From positions 124,001 through 188,000 of the forward strand of contig NZ_NRRD01000001.1 of the NCBI RefSeq assembly GCF_020023995.1: DNA of 64,000 bases, given 5' to 3'. Shown piece by piece: positions 1 through 9,375 of the stretch (positions within the stretch are counted from its first letter, which is position 1; each line of letters opens with the position of its first letter). Source of the DNA: Rhodobacter sp. TJ_12 (GTDB taxonomy: Bacteria > Pseudomonadota > Alphaproteobacteria > Rhodobacterales > Rhodobacteraceae). The position numbers were made by a program, and so were the translations under genes. The notes beneath the pieces were generated by a model, which ran no database searches, had not been told where the DNA came from, and saw only the letters and a list, made by a program, of their open reading frames with translations.

Positions 1-838
1 GCCGGTTTTGCTGACTGTCTTTGTTGGAGGTGCGGCTTAGCCGATGCGCCACCGCTTCCACATCCAGATCGGGCGCAAGATCAAGCACCAGCGTCGCACC
101 ATCGCGCACGGCAGCGGAGAGCGCATAGACGCCGCCACCCTCTATCCCCTTGGTGGACAGGACGAACTCTCCTCGGCTGATCTGATCGGGAACGGATAAG
201 GCCGCGCCTTTGACGGGCTGACCCAGATGCGGGGTCATATGTTGCGACCACGCGACCCCAAAGCCCATATTCGCGGGGCGGAAGGGTGCGATCTCAACCC
301 CCTGCGCGGCCAGCATCTCGACCCAACCGGCATCCGACCCAAGTCGGGGCCAACTGGCCCCGCCCAAAGCCAAGACCGTGGCATCGGGGCGGATGCTTTG
401 CAGCCCCGCGGGCGTGTCGAACTGGAAGGTGCCGTTTTCGACGCCAATCCAACGCCAGCGCGTGTGCAGCGCCACGCCCAGCCCCGCAAGCCGGGCAAGC
501 CAAGCACGCAGCAGGGGCGAGGCTTTCATCTCGACCGGAAACACCCGCCCGGTGGAGCCGGTGAACAAATCCACCCCAAGCCCGCGCGCGAATTCCATCA
601 CCGCCTGCGGGCCGAAATCGGCCACATAAGGGCGCACCCAATCCGGGGTATAGGCCCTCAAGAACGCCGCAAGCGGTTCATCTTTGGTGATGTTCAGCCC
701 AGATTTGCCCGCCATAAGGAATTTGCGCGCGGCTGTGGGCTTGGCTTCGGCCAGCGTAACCTTTGCCCCGGCGCGCGCCAGCACTTCGGCGGCCATCAGC
801 CCGGCCGGACCTGCGCCAATGACCAGCGCCTGCGCCAT
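1..838 (-). CDS. HI0933/BaiN-like FAD flavoprotein (partial, C-terminus beyond left edge)
   Basis: At least 279 residues are visible; the 3' end lies outside the window. The N-terminus carries a dinucleotide-binding motif (VIGAGPAGLMAAEVLARAG) followed by the family signature around RKFLMAGKSGLNIT, typical of the HI0933/TIGR03862 group of predicted NAD(P)/FAD oxidoreductases. Substrate and partner are unknown for this family. The ATG at 838 shares one base with the holA stop codon (TGATG), so it is probably the last gene of the leuS-lptE-holA transcript. No signal peptide or membrane segment is seen, so the protein is probably cytoplasmic. Confidence 0.8.
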   Translation of the reverse strand, partial: MAQALVIGAGPAGLMAAEVLARAGAKVTLAEAKPTAARKFLMAGKSGLNITKDEPLAAFLRAYTPDWVRPYVADFGPQAVMEFARGLGVDLFTGSTGRVFPVEMKASPLLRAWLARLAGLGVALHTRWRWIGVENGTFQFDTPAGLQSIRPDATVLALGGASWPRLGSDAGWVEMLAAQGVEIAPFRPANMGFGVAWSQHMTPHLGQPVKGAALSVPDQISRGEFVLSTKGIEGGGVYALSAAVRDGATLVLDLAPDLDVEAVAHRLSRTSNKDSQQNR

Positions 839-1863
839 CAGAGCTTCGCCGCGATAGAGGCGAGTCGCATTAAAGCGCGCTCCATCACCGCCATTTGCGG
901 CGCCTTCGAGGAAGAACGCAGCGTCAGATCAGCCTCAATCAGCACTTTCAAGGCCTCTTCCAGCCGGTAAAGGCCCCATTTCTGCGCCTGCCCCTGCAAC
1001 CGGTCGCGGCGCGGGCCAAAAACCGGCGGGCGCATCCGCGCAATGCCCGAACCCGGTCCGCCCGGGTCCGAGGCCGCCATATGCAGCGTGCGAAAATGCC
1101 GAAGCGCCATGATCGCCAGCGTGACGGGCTGCACCCCTTGCCCCTCGATCCGGCGCATCATTTGCGCCAGCGCGACCACTTGCCCATTGGCGACAAGATC
1201 AAGCACCTCATCAACCTCGGCCTCGACGGTCGAGGGGGCGGACAGCGCGACCTCGGCGGGGGTCAAAGGCGCGCTGTCACCATGTTTATAAAGCGCAATT
1301 TTCTCTATGGTTTGGCGAAAATCGCCGGGGTCCAGCGCGCGCGACAGCGCCAGAATATCGGTCATCGTCTCGTTGGGCACATGGGCCAGACCGGCCTTTT
1401 TCAGAATATCTTCGATTTCTTCGCGGCTGGGCGGGTCGTCGTAAATGCCGATTGCGTAGGCATTGGGATGGTTTTCAAACGCTTTGCGCAGGGCGGACCG
1501 CGCCGCCAGCGCCCCGGCGGTGACCACGATCTGGGCATCGCCGCCGGTCCAAGCCTTCATCGCCTCGGCGAAAGCGGGGGCGGTGCCATCGGTGGCCTCT
1601 TCCACAAAGACCACGCGCGGGCCGGGGAAAAAGCCGATTTCCTTGATGGCATCCAGCACAAGTCCGGGGCTGCGGCGCAAATCGCCCCCCGCAAGCCGCG
1701 TCAGCCGCATTTCCGCCTCGCCCTCGGGGCCGATCAGGGCGGCAATCACCTCTTGGCGGCGCAACGCCACGCGCATCGCATCCGCGCCATAGATCAACAG
1801 GCCCATCCGCGCCGGATCGGGCTTGGCAAAATAGCGCACGGCGGCTGCGCCGGTCAGTTTCAT
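838..1863 (-). CDS. holA: DNA polymerase III delta subunit
   Basis: The protein (341 aa) matches HolA in length and layout: an N-terminal AAA+-like region (LLIYGADAMRVALRR), a central part with the VVFVEEATDG and NAYAIGIYDD stretches, and a helical C-terminal collar domain. Delta opens the beta sliding clamp as part of the clamp-loader complex. The ATG at 1863 was chosen because it gives a 4-base ATGA overlap with lptE and removes a 42-residue non-homologous extension. The leuS-lptE-holA order is usual in Rhodobacteraceae. Divergence is normal for HolA, so the call rests on context as well as sequence. Confidence 0.88.
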   Translation of the reverse strand: MKLTGAAAVRYFAKPDPARMGLLIYGADAMRVALRRQEVIAALIGPEGEAEMRLTRLAGGDLRRSPGLVLDAIKEIGFFPGPRVVFVEEATDGTAPAFAEAMKAWTGGDAQIVVTAGALAARSALRKAFENHPNAYAIGIYDDPPSREEIEDILKKAGLAHVPNETMTDILALSRALDPGDFRQTIEKIALYKHGDSAPLTPAEVALSAPSTVEAEVDEVLDLVANGQVVALAQMMRRIEGQGVQPVTLAIMALRHFRTLHMAASDPGGPGSGIARMRPPVFGPRRDRLQGQAQKWGLYRLEEALKVLIEADLTLRSSSKAPQMAVMERALMRLASIAAKL

Positions 1864-2354
1864 TGCGGTAAGGTTCCGGCCTGCGCCAAAAGCCGGGTCA
1901 CGATTTGATCGGCCAGCATGCGCATCAAGCGGCGATGGGCGTCTTCTTCGGCGGCAGAGGTGGCGACAACGGTGCCAGAGGCCGACCAAGAGGTGAAACT
2001 GCTTACCCGCCCGGTCAAAAGCACCGCATCGCTGCCCGCATCATGCAGCGTATAGTCGACCTTGCCGGTCAGAGAATAGCGGGTGGTGGCGCCATCGGGG
2101 GTGATCGCTTGGCCCAGCACATCGGTGTCAACCTGATAGGCCAAACGATAGCGCGGCGTTGTGGCCGGGTTAAGCCGTTCGGCCAGCCGCCGCACCAGCG
2201 CGAAATCATCGCGCGTTTGCGGCGCATCGGGCGCGACCCCGCCCAACAGTTTGGCGCCGCCACCGGTCGGCCCATAGGCCGGGGTGAAGCCGCAACCGGC
2301 AAGGGCGGTAGCCCCTGCCAGCATCAAAAAGGTTCGACGGTCAGATGACCACAT
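1860..2354 (-). CDS. lptE: LPS-assembly lipoprotein LptE
   Basis: This is a 164-residue outer-membrane lipoprotein. The start reads [21 protein letters not shown], a short signal peptide ending in the lipobox LAGC, so the mature protein should be lipidated at Cys21. The GFTPAYG segment directly after the lipobox and the [10 protein letters not shown] and [15 protein letters not shown] stretches are typical of alphaproteobacterial LptE, the plug that works with LptD to insert LPS. The start at 2354 lies inside the last codons of leuS (14-base overlap), and the end overlaps holA by 4 bases, which suggests tight translational coupling. Confidence 0.85.
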   Translation of the reverse strand: MWSSDRRTFLMLAGATALAGCGFTPAYGPTGGGAKLLGGVAPDAPQTRDDFALVRRLAERLNPATTPRYRLAYQVDTDVLGQAITPDGATTRYSLTGKVDYTLHDAGSDAVLLTGRVSSFTSWSASGTVVATSAAEEDAHRRLMRMLADQIVTRLLAQAGTLPQ

Positions 2355-4905
2355 TGACGATGCGCCCCGGCACGACGATGAGCTTTTTCGGCTGGCCACC
2401 GGCCAGCGCCTTGACCACAGCATCATCCGCCAGAACGATCTTTTCAACCTCGGATGCAGGCATGTCTTTCGGCACCGAGATTTCGGCGCGGCGCTTGCCA
2501 TTGATCTGAATCGGCAAGATCACCGAATCTTCGACCAGCATTGCCGGGTCGGCCTTGGGCCACGGCGCTTGCACCACGAAGCCTTCGCCCCCCAGCGCGG
2601 ACCAGATATCTTCGGCCAAATGCGGCACCATCGGGCCCATCAGTTGCGCCATCAGCTTCATCGCTTCGCGCTTTGTGGCATTCGATGCGGCGGATTTCTG
2701 CAACGCATTGGTCAGCGTATAAAGCGCGGCCACCGCTTTGTTGAAGGCAAAGCCGTCGATCGAGCGGGTCACCTCGTCAATCGCCTTATGGGTCGCCTTC
2801 ATAAGCGCAGCATCTTCGGCCCCGCCAGCCCCGCCAGCCCCGCCAGCGCCTTCGGCGATTTCATGCGCAATGCGCCACACGCGGGCAAGGAATTTGGAGG
2901 TGGCTTCTGCGCCCGCCGCTGTCCATTCGACGTCCCGTTCGGGCGGGCTGTCGGACATCACAAAGAATCGCGCGGTATCGGCGCCAAAATCGGCGATGAT
3001 ATTCATCGGATCGACGACGTTCTTTTTCGACTTCGACATCTTGGCCGAGGGGATGATCTCGACCTTTTCGCCCGTGGCTTTCAGCGTGCCTGCATCGCGG
3101 TCGATGTCTTCGGGCAGGTGATAGACGGGGCGGCCATTGGCATCGGTCGTTTTGTAAATTTCATGCGTGACCATGCCTTGGGTGAAAAGCGCGTCAAACG
3201 GTTCTACCGCTTTGGCGGGCAGATGCCCGGTCTTGTGCATCGCGCGCGCAAAGAAGCGCGAATAAAGCAGGTGCAAAATCGCATGTTCGATGCCGCCGAT
3301 ATATTGATCGACGTTCATCCAGTAATCGGCATCTTCCGCCACCGTGGGCGTGGTCGCGCGCGGCGCGGTGAAGCGGGCGTAATACCAAGACGAATCAACG
3401 AACGTGTCCATCGTGTCGGTTTCGCGCTTCGCCGCCGCCCCGCATTTCGGGCAAGTGCAATCGCGCCAGGTCGGGTGCCGGTCCAGCGGATTGCCCGGTT
3501 TGTCAAAGCTGACATCATCGGGCAGGCGCACGGGCAGGTTCTCTTTTTTCTCAGGCACCACACCGCAGGCGGGGCAATGCACCACCGGAATCGGGCAGCC
3601 CCAATAGCGTTGGCGGCTTAGCCCCCAGTCGCGCAGGCGGTATTTTGTGACGCCTTCGCCAAACCCTTTCGCTTCGGCATAGGCGATGGCCGCGGCCACG
3701 CCCTCTTCGCCGGTTTGCACCGTTTCGCCCGCGAAGCCGCGCACATAGCACACCTTTTCCGACTTCATCGGCACGAACGCCTCGGTCAGCGGTTCTTCCG
3801 CAGCCCCTTCGGCCACGAACACCGGGTTGATCGGCAGGCCGTATTTGGAGGCAAATTCAAAGTCGCGCTGGTCATGCGCGGGGCAGCCGAAAATCGCGCC
3901 GGTGCCGTAATCCATTAAGATGAAGTTGGCGATCCAAACTGGCAGCTCCCAGCTCGGGTCCAGCGGATGCTTCACCCGCAGCCCGGTATCGCGGCCAATC
4001 TTTTCAGCCGTTTCAATCGCCTCTTCCGTGGTGCCGCCCTTGCGGCATTCGGCCAGGAAATCGGCCAGTTCGGGGTTTTGCGCTTCCAGCAGCTTCGCCA
4101 AAGGATGGTCGGGCGAAATACCCACGAAGCTTGCGCCCATCAGCGTATCGGGGCGGGTCGTATAGACCTCGATCTTCTCATGCCCCTCGGGCGCATCGAC
4201 CGTGTCAAAACTAAATTGCAGCCCGCGCGATTGGCCGATCCAGTTTGCCTGCATCAGGCGCACTTTTTCGGGCCAGTCTTTCAGACCATCCAGCGCAGAC
4301 AGCAATTCGCCCGCGAAATCCGAGATTTTGAAGAACCATTGGGTCAGTTCTTTGCGCTCCACCAGCGCGCCCGAGCGCCAGCCGCGCCCGTTTTCCACCT
4401 GCTCGTTGGCCAGAACCGTCATATCGACCGGATCCCAGTTCACCACCGCGTTCTTGCGATAAACGAGCCCGGCGTCGAGCATATCAAGGAACATCGCCTG
4501 CTGCTGGCCGTAATACTCCGGGTCACAAGTGGCAAATTCGCGGCTCCAGTCGATGGAAAGCCCCAAAGGCTTCATCTGGTCGCGCATGTCGGCGATATTG
4601 CCATAGGTCCAGTCTTTCGGGTGGCCGCCCCGTTCCATCGCCGCATTTTCGGCGGGCATCCCGAACGCGTCCCAGCCCATCGGATGCAGCACGCTAAAGC
4701 CGCAAGACATTTTATAGCGCGCGACCACATCGCCCATTGTGTAGTTGCGCACGTGCCCCATGTGGATGCGCCCCGACGGATAGGGGAACATCTCAAGCAC
4801 GTAATACTTGGGGCGTGCCGGGTCGCGGCGCGCGGTGAACACCCCCGCATCATCCCATGCGGCTTGCCATTTTTTTTCGCTCTGGCTCGGTTCGTAGCGC
4901 GACAT
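2341..4905 (-). CDS. leuS: leucyl-tRNA synthetase
   Basis: The 854-residue protein is a full-length class I LeuRS that charges tRNA-Leu. The ATP-binding signatures are present: HMGH at residues 48-51 and KMSKS at 622-626. The editing (CP1) domain includes the [21 protein letters not shown] stretch. A zinc-ribbon-like insertion has CPACGVVP and CTCPKCG pairs. The ATG at 4905 has a GAGAGG ribosome-binding site. A 9-bp tandem repeat (2820-2846) encodes a small GAGGAGGAGG linker near residue 690. The 3' end overlaps lptE. Confidence 0.97.
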   Translation of the reverse strand: MSRYEPSQSEKKWQAAWDDAGVFTARRDPARPKYYVLEMFPYPSGRIHMGHVRNYTMGDVVARYKMSCGFSVLHPMGWDAFGMPAENAAMERGGHPKDWTYGNIADMRDQMKPLGLSIDWSREFATCDPEYYGQQQAMFLDMLDAGLVYRKNAVVNWDPVDMTVLANEQVENGRGWRSGALVERKELTQWFFKISDFAGELLSALDGLKDWPEKVRLMQANWIGQSRGLQFSFDTVDAPEGHEKIEVYTTRPDTLMGASFVGISPDHPLAKLLEAQNPELADFLAECRKGGTTEEAIETAEKIGRDTGLRVKHPLDPSWELPVWIANFILMDYGTGAIFGCPAHDQRDFEFASKYGLPINPVFVAEGAAEEPLTEAFVPMKSEKVCYVRGFAGETVQTGEEGVAAAIAYAEAKGFGEGVTKYRLRDWGLSRQRYWGCPIPVVHCPACGVVPEKKENLPVRLPDDVSFDKPGNPLDRHPTWRDCTCPKCGAAAKRETDTMDTFVDSSWYYARFTAPRATTPTVAEDADYWMNVDQYIGGIEHAILHLLYSRFFARAMHKTGHLPAKAVEPFDALFTQGMVTHEIYKTTDANGRPVYHLPEDIDRDAGTLKATGEKVEIIPSAKMSKSKKNVVDPMNIIADFGADTARFFVMSDSPPERDVEWTAAGAEATSKFLARVWRIAHEIAEGAGGAGGAGGAEDAALMKATHKAIDEVTRSIDGFAFNKAVAALYTLTNALQKSAASNATKREAMKLMAQLMGPMVPHLAEDIWSALGGEGFVVQAPWPKADPAMLVEDSVILPIQINGKRRAEISVPKDMPASEVEKIVLADDAVVKALAGGQPKKLIVVPGRIVNVVI
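2820..2846. repeat. three tandem 9-bp repeats inside leuS
   Basis: The unit ccccgccag is repeated three times without mismatch. On the coding strand it gives a glycine-alanine run in LeuRS between the catalytic core and the anticodon-binding domain. In-frame slippage would change linker length by three residues per unit without breaking the frame. Confidence 0.85.
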
Positions 4906-5007
4906 TGCGGCCTCTCATGTCTGGATCGTGCGGAAATCTTGCGCCCTGCTATACCGCAGCCGCCCAAAAGGTCCAGAGATCAGCCGCAGATCAGCCATCA
5001 GGGCGAC

Positions 5008-5040
5008 AAAAAACCCTGCCAAAGCGGGGCTCTGACAGGG
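5008..5040 (-). terminator. intrinsic terminator of the DUF3576 gene
   Basis: Read on the minus strand, a CCCTGTC/GGCAGGG stem (one G-U pair, 13-nt loop) is followed directly by six T residues. It lies about 20 bases past the stop of the DUF3576 gene and upstream of leuS, so leuS probably has its own promoter in 4906-5007. Confidence 0.75.
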
Positions 5041-5061
5041 CAAAACGCGAATGGTGTGCGC

Positions 5062-5571
5062 TTAAAGCCCCGAGTCGCGAATCCGCAACTGCCGCGCGCG
5101 CGTCAAGATCGCATCTTCCACCGCGCGCACCGTCTCGGCAGAGACGCTGCCGCCACGGCTTTCCAGCGCCACCTTGAGCGAGCGCGCATCCAGCGCCGGG
5201 TCGCTGATATGGATCGTCGCCTTATAGGCGCGCCCACCGCCCGGCGGGCGCCCATAGCCGGTCACAATCAGGCCCGAGAACGGGTCGACCGATTGAATCG
5301 GCAGGAAATCCAGCACTTCAAGCGAGGCATTCCAAAGGTATTTATTCACCTCGATCGTGACATTGGGATCATCGCGGTTCGAAAACAGATCCCACAGCGT
5401 CGATTGCTCGGGCTCGATATCCATCTTTTCGAAAGCGGTTTCTTGTTTCGGCGTGGCGTCACGCTTGCCGCCCCAAGAAAACAGCTTGCCGCTCGACAGC
5501 CCGCCGCAGCCCGAAAGCGCGATGACCAGCCCCAATGCCACGGATGTGCGCAGAATGCTGACTTTCTTCAT
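5062..5571 (-). CDS. DUF3576 lipoprotein
   Basis: This is a 169-residue secreted lipoprotein. It begins MKKVSILRTSVALGLVIALSGC, with the lipidation cysteine at residue 22, and then has the conserved NKYLWNASLEVLDFLPIQSVDPFSGLIVTGYG type core of the DUF3576 family, common in alphaproteobacteria. The family has no established biochemical function; an envelope role is inferred from the lipobox. The gene has its own terminator and is transcribed divergently from the porin gene. Confidence 0.85.
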   Translation of the reverse strand: MKKVSILRTSVALGLVIALSGCGGLSSGKLFSWGGKRDATPKQETAFEKMDIEPEQSTLWDLFSNRDDPNVTIEVNKYLWNASLEVLDFLPIQSVDPFSGLIVTGYGRPPGGGRAYKATIHISDPALDARSLKVALESRGGSVSAETVRAVEDAILTRARQLRIRDSGL

Positions 5572-5874
5572 AGGATGACCTGCCCCCGCGGCTGAACCTT
5601 TTGGCTTTTCCCGTCTCTAGCCCATGCCCCTCTGGGCGACAAGGTTTTTGACGACGACAGTTTCGTGCGCCCGCGCAAGGGGCGTGCGTGCGCGTGGACC
5701 GTGGCGCCGGTTTCTGGGGCAGCGGGGCAACTGTGGCAAACCTGCACCACGCCCCACCCAAAGCCCGAAGCCCGCCCCGTTTTCATTGCATTACGCCGCC
5801 CACAGAGAGAAAAAGCCTCATACCCAATTCGGATTCCCCTGAATTGGGGTCTACCTTGGCAAATGAGGGAAAAA
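5572..5874. other. 303-bp divergent intergenic region (DUF3576 gene / porin)
   Basis: No convincing gene is seen. The region must hold the promoters of both flanking genes, but I cannot place -35/-10 boxes with confidence. Its right end contains an inverted repeat just upstream of the porin ribosome-binding site, listed separately. The porin therefore seems to have a long or distantly promoted leader. Confidence 0.6.
5823..5848 (+). promoter_or_regulatory. inverted repeat in the porin leader
   Basis: The arms cccaattc and gaattggg are perfect 8-base complements separated by a 10-base loop, and end about 26 bases before the porin ATG. It could be a leader hairpin affecting translation or mRNA stability, or a protein-binding palindrome. 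The arms are AT-richer than their surroundings. Confidence 0.55.
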
Positions 5875-6783
5875 ATGAAAAAGGTTCTTATCGCGACGAC
5901 CGCGCTCGTCATGACCGCTGGCGCCGCTGCCGCTGAAGTGTCGCTCTCGGGCAACGGCCGTATGGGTGTTGTGTACGACGGCAACGAATGGATGTTCTCG
6001 AGCCGTGCGCGCGTTGAATTCACCCTGTCGGGCACCACCGACGCGGGCCTCGAATTCGGTGGCTCGTTCCGCGCTGACAACGCCGTGGGCGCCGCTGCTG
6101 GCACCGCCGGCTCCGTGTTCATCTCGGGTGCGTTTGGTCGCATCTCGATGGGCGACGTGACCTCGGCTCCGGAAGCCCTGTTCGGCGATCTGGCTTCGGT
6201 CGGCTACATGGGCGACAGCCAAGGCACCGCCATCTACGGCGGCACCAACAACATCCCGTACCTGACCCTCGACAACGGCACCCAATCCGCCGTGCTGTAT
6301 GAATACAGCGCCGGCGCGTTCTCGCTCGCCGCGTCGATGGACGACGGTGTGAATAACGCCACCAGCACCAAAGTCAACCAAACCTACGCCATTGCCGGTG
6401 CCTACACCTTCGGCAACTACACCGTGGGTCTTGGCTACGAAGTCATCGACTACACCGCCGCTGGCGTCGCCAACACCACCCAGCTCGAGCTGGCCGGCGT
6501 TGCCACCTTCGGCAACACCGATGTCAAAGCCTACTACGCCGACCAAGAAGACGGTGTGGTTGACAGCGCGCTCGGCGTGAGCGTTGCCTCGACCTTCGGC
6601 GCGACCACCGTTGCTGGCTACGTGCAAAAAGTCGACTTCGTCGCCCCGGGCGACGTGACCTGGTACGGTCTGGGCGTCGACTACGATCTGGGCGGCGGCG
6701 CTGTCCTGTCGGGCGCGATCCAAGACGACGACGTGACCGGTTCGGATCCGGTTGCCAACTTCGGCGTCCGCTTCAACTTCTGA
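5875..6783 (+). CDS. Rhodobacter-type outer-membrane porin
   Basis: The protein has 302 residues, with a signal peptide (MKKVLIATTALVMTAGAAAA, predicted cleavage before EVSLSG). The mature part is a 16-stranded-barrel general porin of the R. capsulatus type: GNGRMGVVYDG start, FSSRARVEFTLSGTTDAGLEFG, GAFGRISMGD, the acidic loop region with EALFGDL, AYTFGNYTVGLGYE, and a terminal phenylalanine (RFNF) as needed for BAM recognition. It should form trimeric channels for small hydrophilic solutes. The ATG at 5875 follows a GAGGGA ribosome-binding site; longer in-frame extensions lack signal-peptide logic. A strong terminator follows. Confidence 0.95.
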   Translation: MKKVLIATTALVMTAGAAAAEVSLSGNGRMGVVYDGNEWMFSSRARVEFTLSGTTDAGLEFGGSFRADNAVGAAAGTAGSVFISGAFGRISMGDVTSAPEALFGDLASVGYMGDSQGTAIYGGTNNIPYLTLDNGTQSAVLYEYSAGAFSLAASMDDGVNNATSTKVNQTYAIAGAYTFGNYTVGLGYEVIDYTAAGVANTTQLELAGVATFGNTDVKAYYADQEDGVVDSALGVSVASTFGATTVAGYVQKVDFVAPGDVTWYGLGVDYDLGGGAVLSGAIQDDDVTGSDPVANFGVRFNF

Positions 6784-6805
6784 TCTTTCAGAAGATGAAT
6801 TACGG

Positions 6806-6833
6806 AAAGAGCGGGCCTTGTGCCCGCTCTTTT
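6806..6833 (+). terminator. intrinsic terminator of the porin gene
   Basis: A perfect 11-bp stem (aaagagcgggc / gcccgctcttt) with a 5-nt cttgt loop is followed by a short T-rich tail. It lies 22 bases past the porin stop and should insulate yggS from strong porin transcription. Confidence 0.92.
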
Positions 6834-6891
6834 CATTTTGGGGTTCCGCTTTGCCCCGTCGCATGATTGCTTGCGCCCAAAGGAGGCTGTC

Positions 6892-7554
6892 ATGGGTTTG
6901 CAAAATATTTTGAGCCGTATCGCCAAGGCCGAACAGGCCGCAGGGCGTGCCCCCGGATCGGTGCAACTGATCGCGGTTTCCAAGGTGCAGCCGCAAGACC
7001 GGGTCGCAGCGGTTCTGGCCGAGGGGCAGCGGCTGTTCGGGGAAAACTACGTGCAGGAAGCTGCGGGCAAATGGCCCGCATGGCGGGAACAATTCGCGGG
7101 CGTGGCCGTGCATATGATCGGCCCGTTGCAAACCAACAAGGCGAAACAGGCGGTGGATTTATTCGAGGCCATCCATACCCTTGACCGGCCCTCGCTGGCG
7201 AAAAAACTGGCAGGTCTGGCGCAGGTGCGCGGGGGCTGCCCTGATCTGTTCGTGCAGGTCAACACCGGGCAAGAGCCGCAAAAGGCCGGTGTGCTGCCCG
7301 CCGATTTGGATGCTTTCGTGGCAGAGGTGCGCGCGATGGACCTGCCGGTGCAGGGCCTGATGTGTATCCCCCCCGAAGCCGAAGACCCCGCGCCGCATTT
7401 TGCCGCGCTGGCGGATATGGCGGCGCGCAATGGGCTGTCGGGTCTGTCGATGGGGATGAGTTCGGATTTCGAAGCGGCGATCGCGGCGGGGGCGACCCAT
7501 GTGCGCGTCGGCTCTGCCATTTTTGGCGCGCGGGATTACAGCGCCCGGACCTAG
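6892..7554 (+). CDS. yggS: YggS/PLPBP pyridoxal-phosphate homeostasis protein
   Basis: The 220-residue protein is a single-domain PLP-binding barrel of the YggS/PROSC family, which binds PLP without a known enzymatic reaction and balances the vitamin B6 pool. The PLP lysine is Lys31 in LIAVSKVQP. Other family marks are FGENYVQE, HMIGPLQTNK and GLSMGMSSDFEAAIAAGATHVRVGSAIFG. The start at 6892 has a strong AAAGGAGG site; the upstream extension overlaps the porin terminator and is unlikely. It ends in a convergent junction rich in G runs. Confidence 0.93.
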   Translation: MGLQNILSRIAKAEQAAGRAPGSVQLIAVSKVQPQDRVAAVLAEGQRLFGENYVQEAAGKWPAWREQFAGVAVHMIGPLQTNKAKQAVDLFEAIHTLDRPSLAKKLAGLAQVRGGCPDLFVQVNTGQEPQKAGVLPADLDAFVAEVRAMDLPVQGLMCIPPEAEDPAPHFAALADMAARNGLSGLSMGMSSDFEAAIAAGATHVRVGSAIFGARDYSART

Positions 7555-7600
7555 GCCCGAAAGGGGTGGGCTTAGGGTTAGGCCCGGGGGGGGGGGGTTA
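7551..7600. repeat. G-tract cluster with G12 homopolymer between convergent genes
   Basis: Plus-strand G tracts lie at 7563-7566, 7568-7570, 7575-7577 and 7586-7597 (twelve G), separated by 1, 4 and 8 bases, which fits the usual G-quadruplex pattern. An imperfect hairpin (ctaggccc / gggcttag, 7551-7575) overlaps the yggS stop. On the minus strand the C12 run follows directly after the TAA of the L,D-transpeptidase. It may serve as a shared transcription-stop region; this is inference. Confidence 0.7.
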
Positions 7601-8155
7601 GGCCTTGTCGTGCGGCGAGGGCGTGGCGCCCCCACGCTTTGGCGTGTCTTTGCCAAGTTGAAAACAGGCGAGCGGCGGGACAAGGATTTCCGTGCCCGGC
7701 GTGACTTTGCGTGCCAAAGCCATCAAATCCTTGCGGCGCAGCGCAAGGCAGCCCGCAGTCGGGTAACACAGACGGCGGCGTTGATGCAGGAAGATCGCCG
7801 ACCCTTTGCCGGGCCGCGTCTGCGGGTAGTTCCAATCCGTCACCAAAACGATGTCATAGAGCGGATCGGGCCGGGCCAAGCGTTCGTGGCTGGCGGCAAA
7901 GGGCGCACGCACCGGCTGGTTATAGGCGGGGTGATCCGCAGCATCGCACCAAAGATCTTGCGGGCCGATCGGGCGCGCCCAAGGCGCGGGGCGCGGCAGG
8001 CGGTCGGCGCGATACAGCATTTCCAGCACCCGCCAACGGCCCACCGGGGTGGCGCCATCGCCTTCTTGCTTGCAGGTGCTGAGCCCGCCCCGGCCAATTT
8101 GCACCGAATACCGCCGCCCAAAGGCGACAAGCCCGCCGGGGGTGAGCCGGATCAC
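7598..8155 (-). CDS. YkuD-type L,D-transpeptidase family protein
   Basis: A 185-residue protein with the YkuD active-site block SAIFLHQ...YPTAGCLAL: His124 and Cys136 are the expected catalytic pair. The N-terminal [10 protein letters not shown] segment is also typical. This branch cross-links peptidoglycan or attaches lipoproteins, but no signal peptide is visible here, as in many short alphaproteobacterial members, so the location is uncertain. The GTG start at 8155 overlaps the ribA stop by 4 bases (GTGA), so it is probably co-translated with ribA. The stop codon abuts a C12 run. Confidence 0.82.
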   Translation of the reverse strand: MIRLTPGGLVAFGRRYSVQIGRGGLSTCKQEGDGATPVGRWRVLEMLYRADRLPRPAPWARPIGPQDLWCDAADHPAYNQPVRAPFAASHERLARPDPLYDIVLVTDWNYPQTRPGKGSAIFLHQRRRLCYPTAGCLALRRKDLMALARKVTPGTEILVPPLACFQLGKDTPKRGGATPSPHDKA

Positions 8156-9231
8156 AGCAGATGCCCGGATTTCGCCGCCTTGGTCGCCAGATAGGCGGCG
8201 TTATGCGCACTGTGGCCAACCTTGAGCGGCACCCGCTCCGCCACGGTGATCCCATGCGATTCGAGCATCGTCACCTTGGCGGGGTTGTTGGTGAGCAGCC
8301 GCACAGCGCCAAAGCCCAGCTTGCGCAGGATCGCCGCGCCGATGCGGAAGTCGCGCTCGTCATCTTGAAAGCCAAGCCGGTGATTGGCCTCGACCGTGTC
8401 GAACCCCTGATCTTGCAGCGCATAGGCGCGCATCTTATTGGCCAGGCCGATCCCGCGCCCCTCTTGGTTGAGGTATAGCAAAATGCCGGCGCCCTCGGCC
8501 CCCATTTGATGCAGCGCCGCATCCAGTTGCGGACCGCAATCGCATTTGAGCGAGCCCAGAACATCGCCGGTAAAACAGGCCGAATGCAGCCGTGCCAGAA
8601 CCGGCTGGGCCCGGTCGGGCGATCCGATTTCAATCGCGTAATGTTCTTCGCTGCCATCGTCGGGGCGGAAGATATGCAGCCGCCCCTTTTCGGCGGCACG
8701 CATCGGCACCCGCGCGGCAGAGACGGGGGCAAAGGCGGTTTCCGCCGAAATCAGCGCCAGCGTTTCAGCGGCGTCGAGGTCGGTCAGCCCCTCGGGCGCG
8801 GGGGCGGGCAGCGGGGCCAAAAGCGCGGCGGGCAGAAGTTGCGCGGTTTTGGCCAGTTGCAGCGCGGCGCGCGCCGGGGTGGCGTCGCCCACTCGCAGGC
8901 TCGACAGCGGGCCTTTCATTGGCACCATTAGGTCATCGGCGGGGTCGGCCAGCGCGCGCAGCCACGCCAGATCGGCCCCTTCGGGCACAGCGATCCGGGC
9001 CAGGTCGTCATCATAGACGCGCGCCTTTAGCGTGTCGGCGCGCCGTTCGGTCAGCGCCAGCACCAGCGGGCCCAAAGCCTGCATCGCCGCAAGCCGTTCG
9101 AGCGACAGCGTTTCCACGGCCACCGCCAAGACGGAGTGTGACAACACAACCGGCAGCCCCATGCGCAGGTCGGCACGGGCGCGGTTGATACGTTCGGGCA
9201 GGCTGGGGCCAAGGGCGAGGGGCGTTTGCAT
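8152..9231 (-). CDS. ribA: GTP cyclohydrolase II with N-terminal extension
   Basis: RibA converts GTP to the first riboflavin intermediate. The catalytic domain occupies about residues 185-359: the zinc cysteines Cys219, Cys230 and Cys232 in the [15 protein letters not shown] block, [11 protein letters not shown] at 253-263, and LLTNNPAKV near the C-terminus. The first ~180 residues are an extra domain seen in alphaproteobacterial RibA. It does not show the acidic motifs expected of an active DHBP synthase, so I call the protein monofunctional. The gene is transcribed divergently from the response regulator. Confidence 0.9.
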   Translation of the reverse strand: MQTPLALGPSLPERINRARADLRMGLPVVLSHSVLAVAVETLSLERLAAMQALGPLVLALTERRADTLKARVYDDDLARIAVPEGADLAWLRALADPADDLMVPMKGPLSSLRVGDATPARAALQLAKTAQLLPAALLAPLPAPAPEGLTDLDAAETLALISAETAFAPVSAARVPMRAAEKGRLHIFRPDDGSEEHYAIEIGSPDRAQPVLARLHSACFTGDVLGSLKCDCGPQLDAALHQMGAEGAGILLYLNQEGRGIGLANKMRAYALQDQGFDTVEANHRLGFQDDERDFRIGAAILRKLGFGAVRLLTNNPAKVTMLESHGITVAERVPLKVGHSAHNAAYLATKAAKSGHLL

Positions 9232-9375
9232 CGCTCACAGATAGCGAGGCCCGTAACAAATTGAAACACTCCACGCTGTTCCGTCACCCTTGCGTGAGAA
9301 AGATTTCACATCTCTTGCCGTGGCGGTGATCTGTGGCCAGCTATGCCGCAAGCCCAAACTCCGAAGGAGGCAAAA

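Noticed and set aside
2284-5595. Long plus-strand open frames opposite leuS and the DUF3576 gene
   Set aside because: They are antisense shadows of leuS with no recognisable domain or ribosome-binding site.
8690-9231. RibA as a bifunctional RibBA
   Set aside because: No DHBP synthase acidic motifs are seen in the N-terminal part.
9232-9375. FMN riboswitch upstream of ribA
   Set aside because: The conserved RFN element blocks are not found in this divergent region.
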